Positions 10,341 through 18,644 of a stretch of DNA of 64,000 bases are shown here, piece after piece (positions within the stretch are counted from its first letter, which is position 1; each line of letters opens with the position of its first letter). Position numbers and translations under genes: made by a program. The stretch is taken from the NCBI RefSeq assembly GCF_009862265.1, contig NZ_WWGX01000011.1, positions 1 through 64,000 on the forward strand, read 5' to 3'. This DNA comes from Streptomyces sp. SID8352. GTDB lineage: Bacteria > Actinomycetota > Actinomycetes > Streptomycetales > Streptomycetaceae. The notes under the pieces were generated by a model. That model made no database searches. It saw only the letters and a list, made by a program, of their open reading frames with translations, and was not told where the DNA came from.

Positions 10341-10346
10341 TACGAT
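10341..10346 (+). promoter_or_regulatory. -10 element of an apparently leaderless promoter
   Basis: TACGAT ends 6 bases before the GTG at 10353, so transcription would begin at or next to the start codon. No ribosome site is visible upstream of that GTG, which supports a leaderless message. Confidence 0.5.
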
Positions 10347-10352
10347 GCACAC

Positions 10353-11801
10353 GTGACCGACCCGCTCGGCCCTCGACGACGGACATTCGTCCTGGCCATC
10401 TGCTGCATGAGCCTGCTGATCGTGAGCATCGACAACACGATCCTGAACGTCGCCCTGCCCTCCCTCCAGCGCGACCTGGACGCGAGCACGTCCGGGCTCC
10501 AGTGGACCATCGACGTCTACACACTGGTCCTGGCCGCGCTGCTGATGCCGGCGGGCTCCGCCGCCGACCGGATCGGCCGCAAGCGGGTCTTCATGACCGG
10601 TCTCGTCGTCTTCACGGCCGGTTCGCTGCTGTGCTCGCTGGCGACCGACCTGTCCTCGCTGGTCGTCTTCCGGGGCGTGCAGGCGGTGGGCGGTTCCATG
10701 CTCAACCCGGTCGCCATGTCGATCATCACCAACACCTTCACCGATCCGCGCGAGCGGGCCCGTGCCATCGGGCTGTGGGCTTCCGTGGTCGGCCTGTCCA
10801 TGGCCGCCGGTCCGCTGGTCGGCGGCCTGCTGGTGGACTCGGTGGGCTGGCGGGCGGTGTTCTGGGTCAACGTGCCGGTGGGGCTGGTGGCTCTGCTGCT
10901 CACCCTGCTGTTCGTGCCGGAGTCCCGGGCCGCCCACGCCCGCCGCCCCGACCCGGTGGGCCAACTGCTGGTCATCCTGCTGTTCGGCGCCCTCACGTAC
11001 GCGATCATCGAGGTGCCCTCCGCCGGGTTCCTCGCGGTGCTGCCCTTCGGCGCGCTCGCGCTGGCCGCGCTGCTGGGGCTGCTGGTGTACGAGCCCCGGC
11101 GGGCCGAGCCCTTGATCGACCTGCGCTTCTTCCGCTCGGCGCCGTTCAGCGGGGCGACCGCCATCGCCGTGGGCGCGTTCGCCTCACTCGGCGGATTCCT
11201 GTTCCTTTCCACGCTGTACCTGCAGAACGTGCGGGGGCTGAGCGCCCTGCACGCGGGCCTGTGGATGCTGCCGATGGCGGTGCCGGTGCTCCTGTGCGCG
11301 CCGCTGTCCGGGCGGCTGGTCGGGGCGCGCGGTCCGCGGCCCCCGCTGCTGATCGCGGGCGTCGCGATGACCGTCGGCGCGCTGCTGTTCGCCGCCTTCG
11401 GGGCGGAGCGCTCCGACGCCGGGCTCCTCCTCGGCTACGCCCTGTTCGGGATCGGCTTCGGCTTCGTCAACGCGCCCATCACCAACACCGCCGTCTCCGG
11501 CATGCCCCGCTCCCAGGCCGGGGTGGCCGCCGCCATCGCCTCCACCAGCCGCCAGCTCGGGCAGACCCTCGGCGTCGCGGTGGTCGGGGCGGTGCTGGCG
11601 GCGGGGGTGGGCGCGTCGGCGTACCGCGACGCGTTCGTCACCGCCGCGCGCCCCGGCTGGTGGGTGCTGACCGGCTGCGGTCTGACCGTGCTGGTCCTGG
11701 GCGCCCTGACCACGGGCCGCTGGGCACGCCGCACGGCGGACGAGACCGCCGAGCGCCTGGCGTCCCCGGCGGCGCGGGACGCGGCGCAAACCCGCGCCTG
11801 A
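10353..11801 (+). CDS. MFS transporter, DHA2 (14-TM) drug-exporter type
   Basis: A 482-residue integral membrane protein with about 14 hydrophobic segments. Family marks are DNTILNVALPSLQRDL in the first helix region, a motif-A-like GSAADRIGRKR after helix 2, RGVQAVGGSMLNP, and the antiporter motif-C-like segment SMAAGPLVGGLLV. This points to proton-driven efflux of a drug or metabolite; the substrate cannot be read from sequence. The GTG start lies directly after a -10 element and has no ribosome site, so translation is probably leaderless. It is convergent with the CtpI-type ATPase. No local TetR or MarR regulator is present. Confidence 0.93.
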   Translation: MTDPLGPRRRTFVLAICCMSLLIVSIDNTILNVALPSLQRDLDASTSGLQWTIDVYTLVLAALLMPAGSAADRIGRKRVFMTGLVVFTAGSLLCSLATDLSSLVVFRGVQAVGGSMLNPVAMSIITNTFTDPRERARAIGLWASVVGLSMAAGPLVGGLLVDSVGWRAVFWVNVPVGLVALLLTLLFVPESRAAHARRPDPVGQLLVILLFGALTYAIIEVPSAGFLAVLPFGALALAALLGLLVYEPRRAEPLIDLRFFRSAPFSGATAIAVGAFASLGGFLFLSTLYLQNVRGLSALHAGLWMLPMAVPVLLCAPLSGRLVGARGPRPPLLIAGVAMTVGALLFAAFGAERSDAGLLLGYALFGIGFGFVNAPITNTAVSGMPRSQAGVAAAIASTSRQLGQTLGVAVVGAVLAAGVGASAYRDAFVTAARPGWWVLTGCGLTVLVLGALTTGRWARRTADETAERLASPAARDAAQTRA

Positions 11802-11821
11802 GCCGTGCGGGGCGCCGCGCC

Positions 11822-11838
11822 GGGCCGCCGTGGCGGCC
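11822..11838. terminator. Short hairpin between convergent genes
   Basis: GGCCGCC/GGCGGCC inverted repeat in the 56-base gap between the exporter and the CtpI-type gene. It is the likely shared transcription end. Confidence 0.45.
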
Positions 11839-11857
11839 GACGGGGCGGGCTGCGGGA

Positions 11858-14800
11858 TCAGGCCGCGGGGCGCGGGAGGTGGCGGGCCAGCCGGGGCCAG
11901 TAGGCCGTCACCGCCTCCTCGACCCGGGGCAGGGCCCGCTGCCCGGCCAGGGCCAGGGCGATGGCGGCGGCCACCCCCGTCCAGGCGGCCGGGCCGAGCG
12001 GGGTGCAGCCGAACAGCCTGCTGACGCCGGGGGTCTGGACCAGGGCGACCAGCACGGCGGCCGACCCCACCGAGGTGAACCGGACCAGGCGGCTGTCCCG
12101 GCGGTCGGTGAGGGTCTGGGCGAGCTGGGTGCCGACCACCGCGCACAGGGCCATGGTCGTGGAGCGGCGGGCGGTGCCCGGGGTGAAGCGGCCGAGGAGC
12201 CAGGCGGCGGTGGCCCCGAGGGCGGTGGTCATGGCCCGGTGCCGGATCTGCCGGAGCAGGGGCGCGCCCAGCACCGCGGTCCCCAGCGGGGCGCCCGCGG
12301 CGGCGTCCTCCCGCTCGGGGTCGCCGGTGGGCGTGACGGCCACCGCCATCGCGGGGAACAGGTCGGTGAACAGGTTGACCAGGAGCATCTGCCGGGTGGA
12401 CAGCGGGGCGGCGCCGCCGAGGACGGTGCCGAGGATGCCGAAGCCGACCTCGCCCGCGTTGCCGCCGATCAGGATGGCGATGGCGTCCGCGACGCTGTGC
12501 CAGAGGGCGCGGCCCTCGCGCACCGCCTCCACCAGGACCAGCAGGTCGTCGCCGGTGACGACGAGGTCGGCGGCGTTGCGGGCGGCGGCCGAGCCGCGGG
12601 CGGTGATGCCGACGCCGATGTCGGCGGCGCGGATCGCGGCGGCGTCGTTGGCGCCGTCGCCGACCATGCCGACGACCCGGCCCGCGTCCCGCAGCGACTC
12701 GACGACCTGGAGCTTCTGCTCGGGCGCCACCCGGGCGACGACATCGGCGTCGCGCAGCATCCGGGAGCGGGCCGGGCGGTCGGCGGCGGCCAGTTCGTCG
12801 CCGGTGACGACGACGGCGTCCTCGGGCCAGCCCAGTCCGGCGGCGATGGCGCGGGCGGTCTGCGGATGGTCGCCGGTGAGCACCACGGGCCGCACGCCCG
12901 CCTCGCGCAGCCCGCGCACCAGCGCCGGGGAGGTCTCCCGGGCCACGTCGGACAGGGCCAGCAGGCCGGTGAACTCCAGCCCGGACAGGGGGCGTTCGAG
13001 CACCTCACCGGGCCGTTCGCCGGCGGCGAGGGGGCGCCGGGCGACCGCGATGATGCGCAGTCCGCCCCGGGCCAGCTCGTGCGCCGCCCCGGTGGCGCCG
13101 TCGGGCGGCGCGGCGCAGGCGGGCAGCACCGTCTCGGGGGCGCCCTTGACCACCAGGACCGGTGCCCCGCCGCCGTCCCGGCCGACGGCGGCGGCATAGC
13201 CCCGGGAGGTCTCGAAGGGCAGCCCCTCCTCCTGCGTCCAGTCCGGGTCGTCCCCGGCGGCGGTGAGGACGGCCTCGTCGGTGGAGTGGACGGGGCGCTC
13301 GCCGTCGCCGTCGAGCCGGGGGCAGGCGCGGGCGGCGACCCGCACCGTCCCGGCGGCAACGGGGTCACCGGCGGGGCGGACGGTGCCGTCGGGCCCGGCG
13401 ACGCGGGTCAGCCGCAGCCTGTTCTCGGTGAGGGTGCCGGTCTTGTCGAAGCAGATGGTGTCCATCCGGCCCAGCGCCTCCAGGGTGCGCGGGGCGCGGA
13501 CGAGGACGCCCCGGCGGCTGAGCCTGCGGGCCGCCGCCAGCTGCGCCACGGTCGCCACCAGCGGCAGCCCCTCGGGCACGGCGGCCACGGCCACGGAGAC
13601 CCCGCCGGCCACGGCCTGCCGGAGCGGCGTGCCGCGCAGCAGCGACAGCCCGGTCACGGCGGCACCCCCGGCCAGCGTCAGCGGCAGTGCCTTGCGGGTG
13701 AGTTCCTGGAGCCGGGCCTGCACGCCCGCCGCGGCCGGGGTGCGTGCGGCCAGGGCGACCGCGCGGGCGGCCTCGGTGTGCTCCCCGGTGCCGACGACAA
13801 CGGCGCGGGCACGTCCGGCCACCACCGTGGTGCCCTCGAAGACCATGCAGTGCCGCTCCGCCATGGGCGCCTTCGGCGCCGGGTCGACGCACTTGTCCAC
13901 CGGGAGGGACTCGCCGGTCAGCGCGGACTCGTCGACCTCCAGACCGTCCTCCCAGAGCAGCCGGGCGTCGGCGGGGACCACGTCGTCGGCCTGCAGCTCG
14001 ATCACCTGGCCGGGGCGCAACTGGCCGGCGTCCACGATGCGGGTGCCGGAGGTGCCCGGGGCGGCGGGGGTGCCGGTGCCGGGTTCGCCGGAGGCGGGGG
14101 CCGGGGCGCCGGTACCGGAACCAGTGCCCGTGCCCGTGCCCGTGCCGGTGCCGGTGCCAGTGCCCGTGCCGGTGCCAGTGCCGGTGCCGGTGCCGGTGCC
14201 AGTGCCCGTGCCGGTGCGGGCGGTGGCGCGGTCGGGGCCGCGGGTCACGGCGGCCTCCGGGTGCCGTCCGGACGAGGGGCCGGGCGGCGGACCCTGCGCC
14301 GGGCCGGACGGGGGGCGGGGTCCCGGACCGGTCGCCGGGCCGGACGCCGGACCACCGGACGGGCCGCCGGACGGGGGGCCGTGCCGCCCGTCGGACCTTC
14401 CGGTGTCCGGTCCGGACACGGGGACCGGCCCGGACACCGGCTCCGGCTCCGTCGTCAGGCGGGCCTTCTGCTGCTGCCCCGCCAGCAGTCCGGACAGCGC
14501 GCGTTCGGCGCGCAGCCGCTGGAAGCCGCCGACCAGGGCGTTGAGATCGAGGGCGCCGATGACCAGGGCCGCGTCGACGACCGAGCCGAGGATGGCGGAG
14601 GCCGCCGAGCCGACGGCCAGGACGGGGGTGAGCGGATCGTCCAGCTCCCCCCGCACCGCCTCCGCGAGCTGCCAGCTCCAGAGCAGCGGCTCCAGCGCCC
14701 TGATCCGCCCCGCCCGTCCGGCCAGCGCCCGCGCGCGGGCCAGGGCCGCCTCGACAGCGGTGGGCACCGGCTCGCCCTCCCGGGCCAGCCGCTCCCGTAC

Positions 14801-17359
14801 GGCACCGGGCTCCAGCGCGTGCCAGGCCACCCGGGGCCGGGGGCGCGGCCCGCGGGCCACGGCCACGCCGAGGGCGGCGCGCGTCCCGGAGTACAGGGCC
14901 GCCGCGGCGCTCACGTCGACGGGCGCGTGCCGCAGTCTGAGCAGCGCCGAGGGACCGCGCCCGCTGCGCGCCCGGCCGACCGCCACCAGCAGCCCGGACA
15001 GCGCGGCGCCGGACCGGGCGAGCGTCTGGGAACGGCGCCCGACCGCCCGCGCCGCCGGCACCGCGCGCAGCAGCCGCCACACGTCCGCCGGGCCGCCGGG
15101 TGCCAGCACGTCCGCACCCCAGGCCACCGGGCAGTCCCCGTCGGCCAGCGCGACGGCCACGTCGGCGGCGTGCAGCCCGGCCATCACGTCCGGTCCGTCG
15201 CCGGGCGCGGGCCGGACGACGGCGACGACGCCGCCCTCCTTCCGCAGCTCGGCCACCACGTCCGGCAGGGGCCGCCCGGCGCGGACGACCTGGTCGGCGA
15301 GGCCGGTGAAGTCGGCCAGCGCCGGGTCCTCCACCATCACCACCCGCAGTCCGGCGCGCCGCGCCGCGTCCAGGACGTCCTCCGTCCACGGGTCCGCCCC
15401 GGCCCCGGGGGTGCGCAGCGCGCTCGGGTGCAGGACGACGGTGCGGGCCGTCTCCAGCTGCCGCAGCCGCTCGGGGTCGCGCACCAGGACACCGGTGCGG
15501 GACAGGGCCGCGCACAGCACGGCGTTGAAGGCGGCGGGTCCGTACCGCGCCGCCTTGGGCGATCCGGCGAGCAGCGCCTCGGCCACCTCCGCCACGTCGT
15601 GCTTGACCAGCAGGGTCGCGGCGGCACCCGCCACGCTTCCGGCGGAGGCGTGGGCGGCGTACTCCTGGGCGGGCGAGGTGCGCAGCGGGGGGCGGGCCGA
15701 GGGGGCCGGGGGCAGGCTGCCCCGGCCGGGCACGCACAGGTCGTCGTGGACCGCCTCGAAGGCGGCCGCGCGGGTCACGGCCTCGGCGAGCTGGCAGACG
15801 CGCAGGCCCCCGTCGAGGATCAGCGGGACCGGGCTCTGTCCGGCGCCGTGGACGGCCGCGTTGGCGACGGCGAGCAGCATGTCCGTCCGGTGGTGGCCGA
15901 TCCGGTCGCGCAGCAGGCCGCGGAAGGCGGGGTTCTCGCGCAGCAGCGTCGTCACGGCGGTCACCAGGCGCGGTGAGGCGGGCAGCCGCAGCCGGGCGGC
16001 GGTGACGGCGCAGGCGACGCCGAGGATGTCGGCGCCGAGTGCGGCGGCGGCCACGCGCACCGGGGCCGGGTGGCCGGGGTGGCTGGTCTCCTCCACCCCG
16101 GGGTCGAAGCGGATCAGCCCGTGGTGCGCGGCGAGATCGGTGGCGCGGTCCAGGGCGCGGTCGGTCAGGGCGCCCTCGGTGGCGGTCACGACGAGCCGGG
16201 CGAGGCCGCGGTCCCAGTAGGCGAGGGCCACGTCGGGGTGCTCGGCCAGCGCCGCGGCGACCCGTCGCGCGGCCCGCTCGACGCGGACGCGCTCGGCGTG
16301 GGTGACGGGGGGCCGTCCTCCGGGAAGGACGGGGGGCCGTCCTCCGGGGACGGCGGTTCCCTCCGGGGCCGGGGCGGCGGTCCCCTCCGGGACACCGGTT
16401 CCCTCCGGGGCGGCGGTCCCCCGGCGGACGGCGGCGCGCCCGGGGGCGGGGGCCCGCGCCGGGGCGAGGCCCCCTTCCGGAACGGCTGCTCCCGCCCGGG
16501 CCCCCTCCGGGGGAGCCGCCCCCGGCTGGACGGCGGCACGGCCGGAGACGGTGGCCCGCGCCGGGGCAACACCCCGTCCCGGAGCGGCTGTTCCCCCACG
16601 GGCCCCCTCCGGGGCGCGGGCTCCCCGGCCGACGGCAGCACCACCGGGGGCGAGGGGCCGCGCCGGGGCAACACCCCCTCCCGGGACGGCTGCTCCCTCC
16701 CGGGCCCCCTCCGGGGCACGGGCTCCCCGGCCGACGGCAGTGCGCTCCGGGAGGGCGGCCTCCTCCGAGGCGGCAGCCTCTTCCCGGATGTCGACGCCCT
16801 CCGGAGGAGTGGCCCCGGGGGCCACGGCGCCCTCCGGGACACCGGTGCCCTCGGGGAGAGCGGCCCCTTCAGCGGCGACGGCCCCCTCCGGGGCGGCAGG
16901 CCGCTCGGAGCACACGCCTCCTTCCGGAACGGCGGCCCCTTCCCGGGCGGTGTCCTCCTCCCGGGCCGCGGTCCCCTCGGGGGTCCCGGTCCCGGTGCCG
17001 GTCCCGGTGCCGGTCCCGGTCTCGGTCCCGTCCGGGACGGGGCCTGCCGCGCGGTCGGCGTCCCGCTCCCGAGGCGGGGTTCCCTCCGGGGTGCCGGTGT
17101 CCTCCGGGGCCAGCGTCAGCGCCAGGTGGGCGCGGGGGCCCGCGCGCCATTCCCGGGCGCCGCCGGGCAGCGCGGCGCGGGTGGCGCGGGCCGCCCGCGC
17201 GGCGAACTCGGCGCCGCGCACCCCCGCCCGCGCGCCGCCGGCGACCGCGCCCGCGGCGGCGCCGACGGCGGGCGCGGCGCCGCGGACGAGCAGGCGGGGT
17301 CCGGCCAGGACGAACCCGGCGACGGCGTCCTGGGAGCGCGTCAGAAGTCCACCCACCAT
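11858..17359 (-). CDS. ctpI: CtpI-type cation-translocating P-type ATPase with a duplicated, dead ATPase module
   Basis: An 1833-residue protein, longer than the roughly 1600 residues of mycobacterial CtpI. The C-terminal half is a complete P-type ATPase: LTGES actuator motif (about residue 1150), phosphorylation site CFDKTGTLTE (about 1303), MVGDGANDAAAI hinge (about 1567) and terminal membrane helices. The N-terminal half repeats the fold in degenerate form: TGVLVRDPERLRQLETARTV is followed by HPSALRT where DKTGT should stand, and later GDGPDVMAGLHAADVAVAL matches the hinge. Two low-complexity inserts interrupt it: Gly-Thr and PEG-like repeats (about 110-350) and a Gly-Thr run (about 1048-1080). 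The transported ion is unknown. It lies 9 bases after the 17369-18169 gene, so they are probably cotranscribed. Confidence 0.9.
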   Translation of the reverse strand: MVGGLLTRSQDAVAGFVLAGPRLLVRGAAPAVGAAAGAVAGGARAGVRGAEFAARAARATRAALPGGAREWRAGPRAHLALTLAPEDTGTPEGTPPRERDADRAAGPVPDGTETGTGTGTGTGTGTPEGTAAREEDTAREGAAVPEGGVCSERPAAPEGAVAAEGAALPEGTGVPEGAVAPGATPPEGVDIREEAAASEEAALPERTAVGRGARAPEGAREGAAVPGGGVAPARPLAPGGAAVGRGARAPEGARGGTAAPGRGVAPARATVSGRAAVQPGAAPPEGARAGAAVPEGGLAPARAPAPGRAAVRRGTAAPEGTGVPEGTAAPAPEGTAVPGGRPPVLPGGRPPVTHAERVRVERAARRVAAALAEHPDVALAYWDRGLARLVVTATEGALTDRALDRATDLAAHHGLIRFDPGVEETSHPGHPAPVRVAAAALGADILGVACAVTAARLRLPASPRLVTAVTTLLRENPAFRGLLRDRIGHHRTDMLLAVANAAVHGAGQSPVPLILDGGLRVCQLAEAVTRAAAFEAVHDDLCVPGRGSLPPAPSARPPLRTSPAQEYAAHASAGSVAGAAATLLVKHDVAEVAEALLAGSPKAARYGPAAFNAVLCAALSRTGVLVRDPERLRQLETARTVVLHPSALRTPGAGADPWTEDVLDAARRAGLRVVMVEDPALADFTGLADQVVRAGRPLPDVVAELRKEGGVVAVVRPAPGDGPDVMAGLHAADVAVALADGDCPVAWGADVLAPGGPADVWRLLRAVPAARAVGRRSQTLARSGAALSGLLVAVGRARSGRGPSALLRLRHAPVDVSAAAALYSGTRAALGVAVARGPRPRPRVAWHALEPGAVRERLAREGEPVPTAVEAALARARALAGRAGRIRALEPLLWSWQLAEAVRGELDDPLTPVLAVGSAASAILGSVVDAALVIGALDLNALVGGFQRLRAERALSGLLAGQQQKARLTTEPEPVSGPVPVSGPDTGRSDGRHGPPSGGPSGGPASGPATGPGPRPPSGPAQGPPPGPSSGRHPEAAVTRGPDRATARTGTGTGTGTGTGTGTGTGTGTGTGTGTGTGTGSGTGAPAPASGEPGTGTPAAPGTSGTRIVDAGQLRPGQVIELQADDVVPADARLLWEDGLEVDESALTGESLPVDKCVDPAPKAPMAERHCMVFEGTTVVAGRARAVVVGTGEHTEAARAVALAARTPAAAGVQARLQELTRKALPLTLAGGAAVTGLSLLRGTPLRQAVAGGVSVAVAAVPEGLPLVATVAQLAAARRLSRRGVLVRAPRTLEALGRMDTICFDKTGTLTENRLRLTRVAGPDGTVRPAGDPVAAGTVRVAARACPRLDGDGERPVHSTDEAVLTAAGDDPDWTQEEGLPFETSRGYAAAVGRDGGGAPVLVVKGAPETVLPACAAPPDGATGAAHELARGGLRIIAVARRPLAAGERPGEVLERPLSGLEFTGLLALSDVARETSPALVRGLREAGVRPVVLTGDHPQTARAIAAGLGWPEDAVVVTGDELAAADRPARSRMLRDADVVARVAPEQKLQVVESLRDAGRVVGMVGDGANDAAAIRAADIGVGITARGSAAARNAADLVVTGDDLLVLVEAVREGRALWHSVADAIAILIGGNAGEVGFGILGTVLGGAAPLSTRQMLLVNLFTDLFPAMAVAVTPTGDPEREDAAAGAPLGTAVLGAPLLRQIRHRAMTTALGATAAWLLGRFTPGTARRSTTMALCAVVGTQLAQTLTDRRDSRLVRFTSVGSAAVLVALVQTPGVSRLFGCTPLGPAAWTGVAAAIALALAGQRALPRVEEAVTAYWPRLARHLPRPAA
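14121..14216. repeat. Hexamer-based tandem repeat inside the CtpI-type gene
   Basis: Alternating GTGCCG/GTGCCC/AGTGCC units over about 96 bases. On the minus strand they encode an uninterrupted Gly-Thr run of about 32 residues between the two ATPase modules. Such a tract is prone to slippage in steps of two codons, which preserves the frame. Confidence 0.85.
16316..17040. repeat. Degenerate repeat region encoding PEG/Ala-rich insert of the CtpI-type protein
   Basis: Imperfect units of 30-50 bases recur (phrases such as GGCCCCCTCCGG and CTCCCCGGCCGACGGC). They encode repeats of the type PEG(T/A)AxP or APARxxxPGRAAV, ending near 17040 in a short Gly-Thr run. The region lies in the N-terminal part before the first module. 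Confidence 0.75.
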
Positions 17360-17368
17360 CGCCGCGGC

Positions 17369-18169
17369 TCAGCCCGCCTTCCGGGTGCGTCCGCCGCCCG
17401 CCGCCGACGACGTGCGGCCGGTGGCGCGACCGGTGGACCGGCTGCCGGAGGCGGTCTTCTTCGCCGGGGTGGCACGGGTGCCGGTGGACCGGGCGGGGGC
17501 GGTACGGGCGGCGGTGGCGCGCTTGGCGGCGCCCTTGGCCGGGGTGGTCCGCGAGGCGGTCTTGCGCGCGGTCGTCTTCGGGGCGGTGTTCTTCCGGGCG
17601 GTCGTCTTCCGGGCGGCACCCTCGTGCGCGGCGCTCTCCCCCGCGGCGCCCGCGGCGGCGGCCGTTTCGGCAGCCGAAGTCCCCTTACCCGCGCCTCTCT
17701 TCGACGCCGCGCCCTTCTCCTCCGCGCTCGGGGGCGCCGTACTCCCGGACGCGGCGTCCGCCGCGCCCGCCGCCCTCGCTCCGGCCGAACGCCTCGTGGC
17801 GGCGCGCTTCGTGGCCCGCCCGGTCCCCTTCGCCGCGCGCCCCGCGCCGTCCTCCGCGCCGCCCGTCCGCCGGCCGGCGGCCGCGCCGTCGTCCGCCCCG
17901 TCGGCTTCCCGGCCCCGGCGGGACTGGGTCAGCCAGGCCACCGCCGCCCCGGTGACCGCCACCGGCCACTCCACCACCCCGGCGACCCCCAGCACCCCGG
18001 CCCCGGTGTACACGACCACCCGGCGGGCGCGCGGGGACACGGCGCCGACCCGGTCCAGCGCCGCCTCGGCGGCCCTGCCGACGGTGCCCGCGCCGGGCAC
18101 CTTCCCCAGCACCGACGCCGCCGCGTGCCACGGTCGCGGGAGCGTCCGCGCCGACTTCTGCTCAGCCAT
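17369..18169 (-). CDS. Membrane-anchored protein with histone-H1-like basic tail, partner of CtpI-type ATPase
   Basis: A 266-residue protein. The N-terminal 70 residues contain an amphipathic start and one or two hydrophobic segments (RVVVYTGAGVLGVAGVVEWPVAVTGAAVAWL, about 50-80). The remaining two thirds is Ala/Lys/Thr/Arg-rich, with recurring KTTARK, PAKGAAKR and AKKTASG blocks. These resemble the C-terminal tails of histone H1 or actinobacterial HupS, and such tails bind nucleic acid or other polyanions. It precedes the CtpI-type gene with a 9-base gap, so the pair is an operon. I know of no assigned function. A role in regulating or localising the pump is a guess. Confidence 0.8.
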   Translation of the reverse strand: MAEQKSARTLPRPWHAAASVLGKVPGAGTVGRAAEAALDRVGAVSPRARRVVVYTGAGVLGVAGVVEWPVAVTGAAVAWLTQSRRGREADGADDGAAAGRRTGGAEDGAGRAAKGTGRATKRAATRRSAGARAAGAADAASGSTAPPSAEEKGAASKRGAGKGTSAAETAAAAGAAGESAAHEGAARKTTARKNTAPKTTARKTASRTTPAKGAAKRATAARTAPARSTGTRATPAKKTASGSRSTGRATGRTSSAAGGGRTRKAG

Positions 18170-18555
18170 GACTGTCCGTCCTCGCCCTGTCCGACCGGGG
18201 GCACCTGCTGGAGACCCGGAACCTCACTCTCCGCATTGCCCCGGGGTCCCGCACTTCGGAGGGTCGCCCGGTGGCCTCTCCCCGCGTGCGGCGGTGGTGG
18301 CCGGGACGGCTCCGCAGGTTCCCGGCGGGGCGGTCCGGAGGCGGTACGGAGGGCCGTCCGCACCCCGAACAGTGGCCGAATCCGCAGGTCGGAGCGGTCG
18401 GGCGGGGAACCCGGCGGACGCGGCGGCGCGACCGGCCGGGGTGCGGGGGACCGTCCGGCGGCCGACGGGCCGGACTGCTCCGGTCGGGCGACACGGGGGC
18501 CCGGCCCGGCACGGCCGCCCGGACCCCCGGCCCCCGGCGGTGATTCCTGAGACTC

Positions 18556-18584
18556 TTGACGAATGGTCTGGACCAGAGCATTGT
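18556..18584 (+). promoter_or_regulatory. Chitinase promoter with DasR-type operator (dre)
   Basis: TGGTCTGGACCA (18564-18575) differs at one position from the core of the DasR consensus TGGTCTAGACCA. A TTGACG -35-like hexamer lies at 18556 and a -10-like CATTGT at 18579. The operator therefore lies between the two, as expected for GlcNAc-dependent repression. The remaining 18170-18550 stretch is GC-rich and I see no gene in it. Confidence 0.75.
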
Positions 18585-18644
18585 CATGGCTGCGCCATGT
18601 CATGCCCGCGCCGCCCCCACCTTCCCCCCACAGGAGGCACCCGC

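Noticed and set aside
8933..15976. A 2347-codon open frame on the plus strand
   Set aside because: It overlaps dusB, the exporter and the pump gene in wrong frames; only the genes listed carry recognisable protein motifs.
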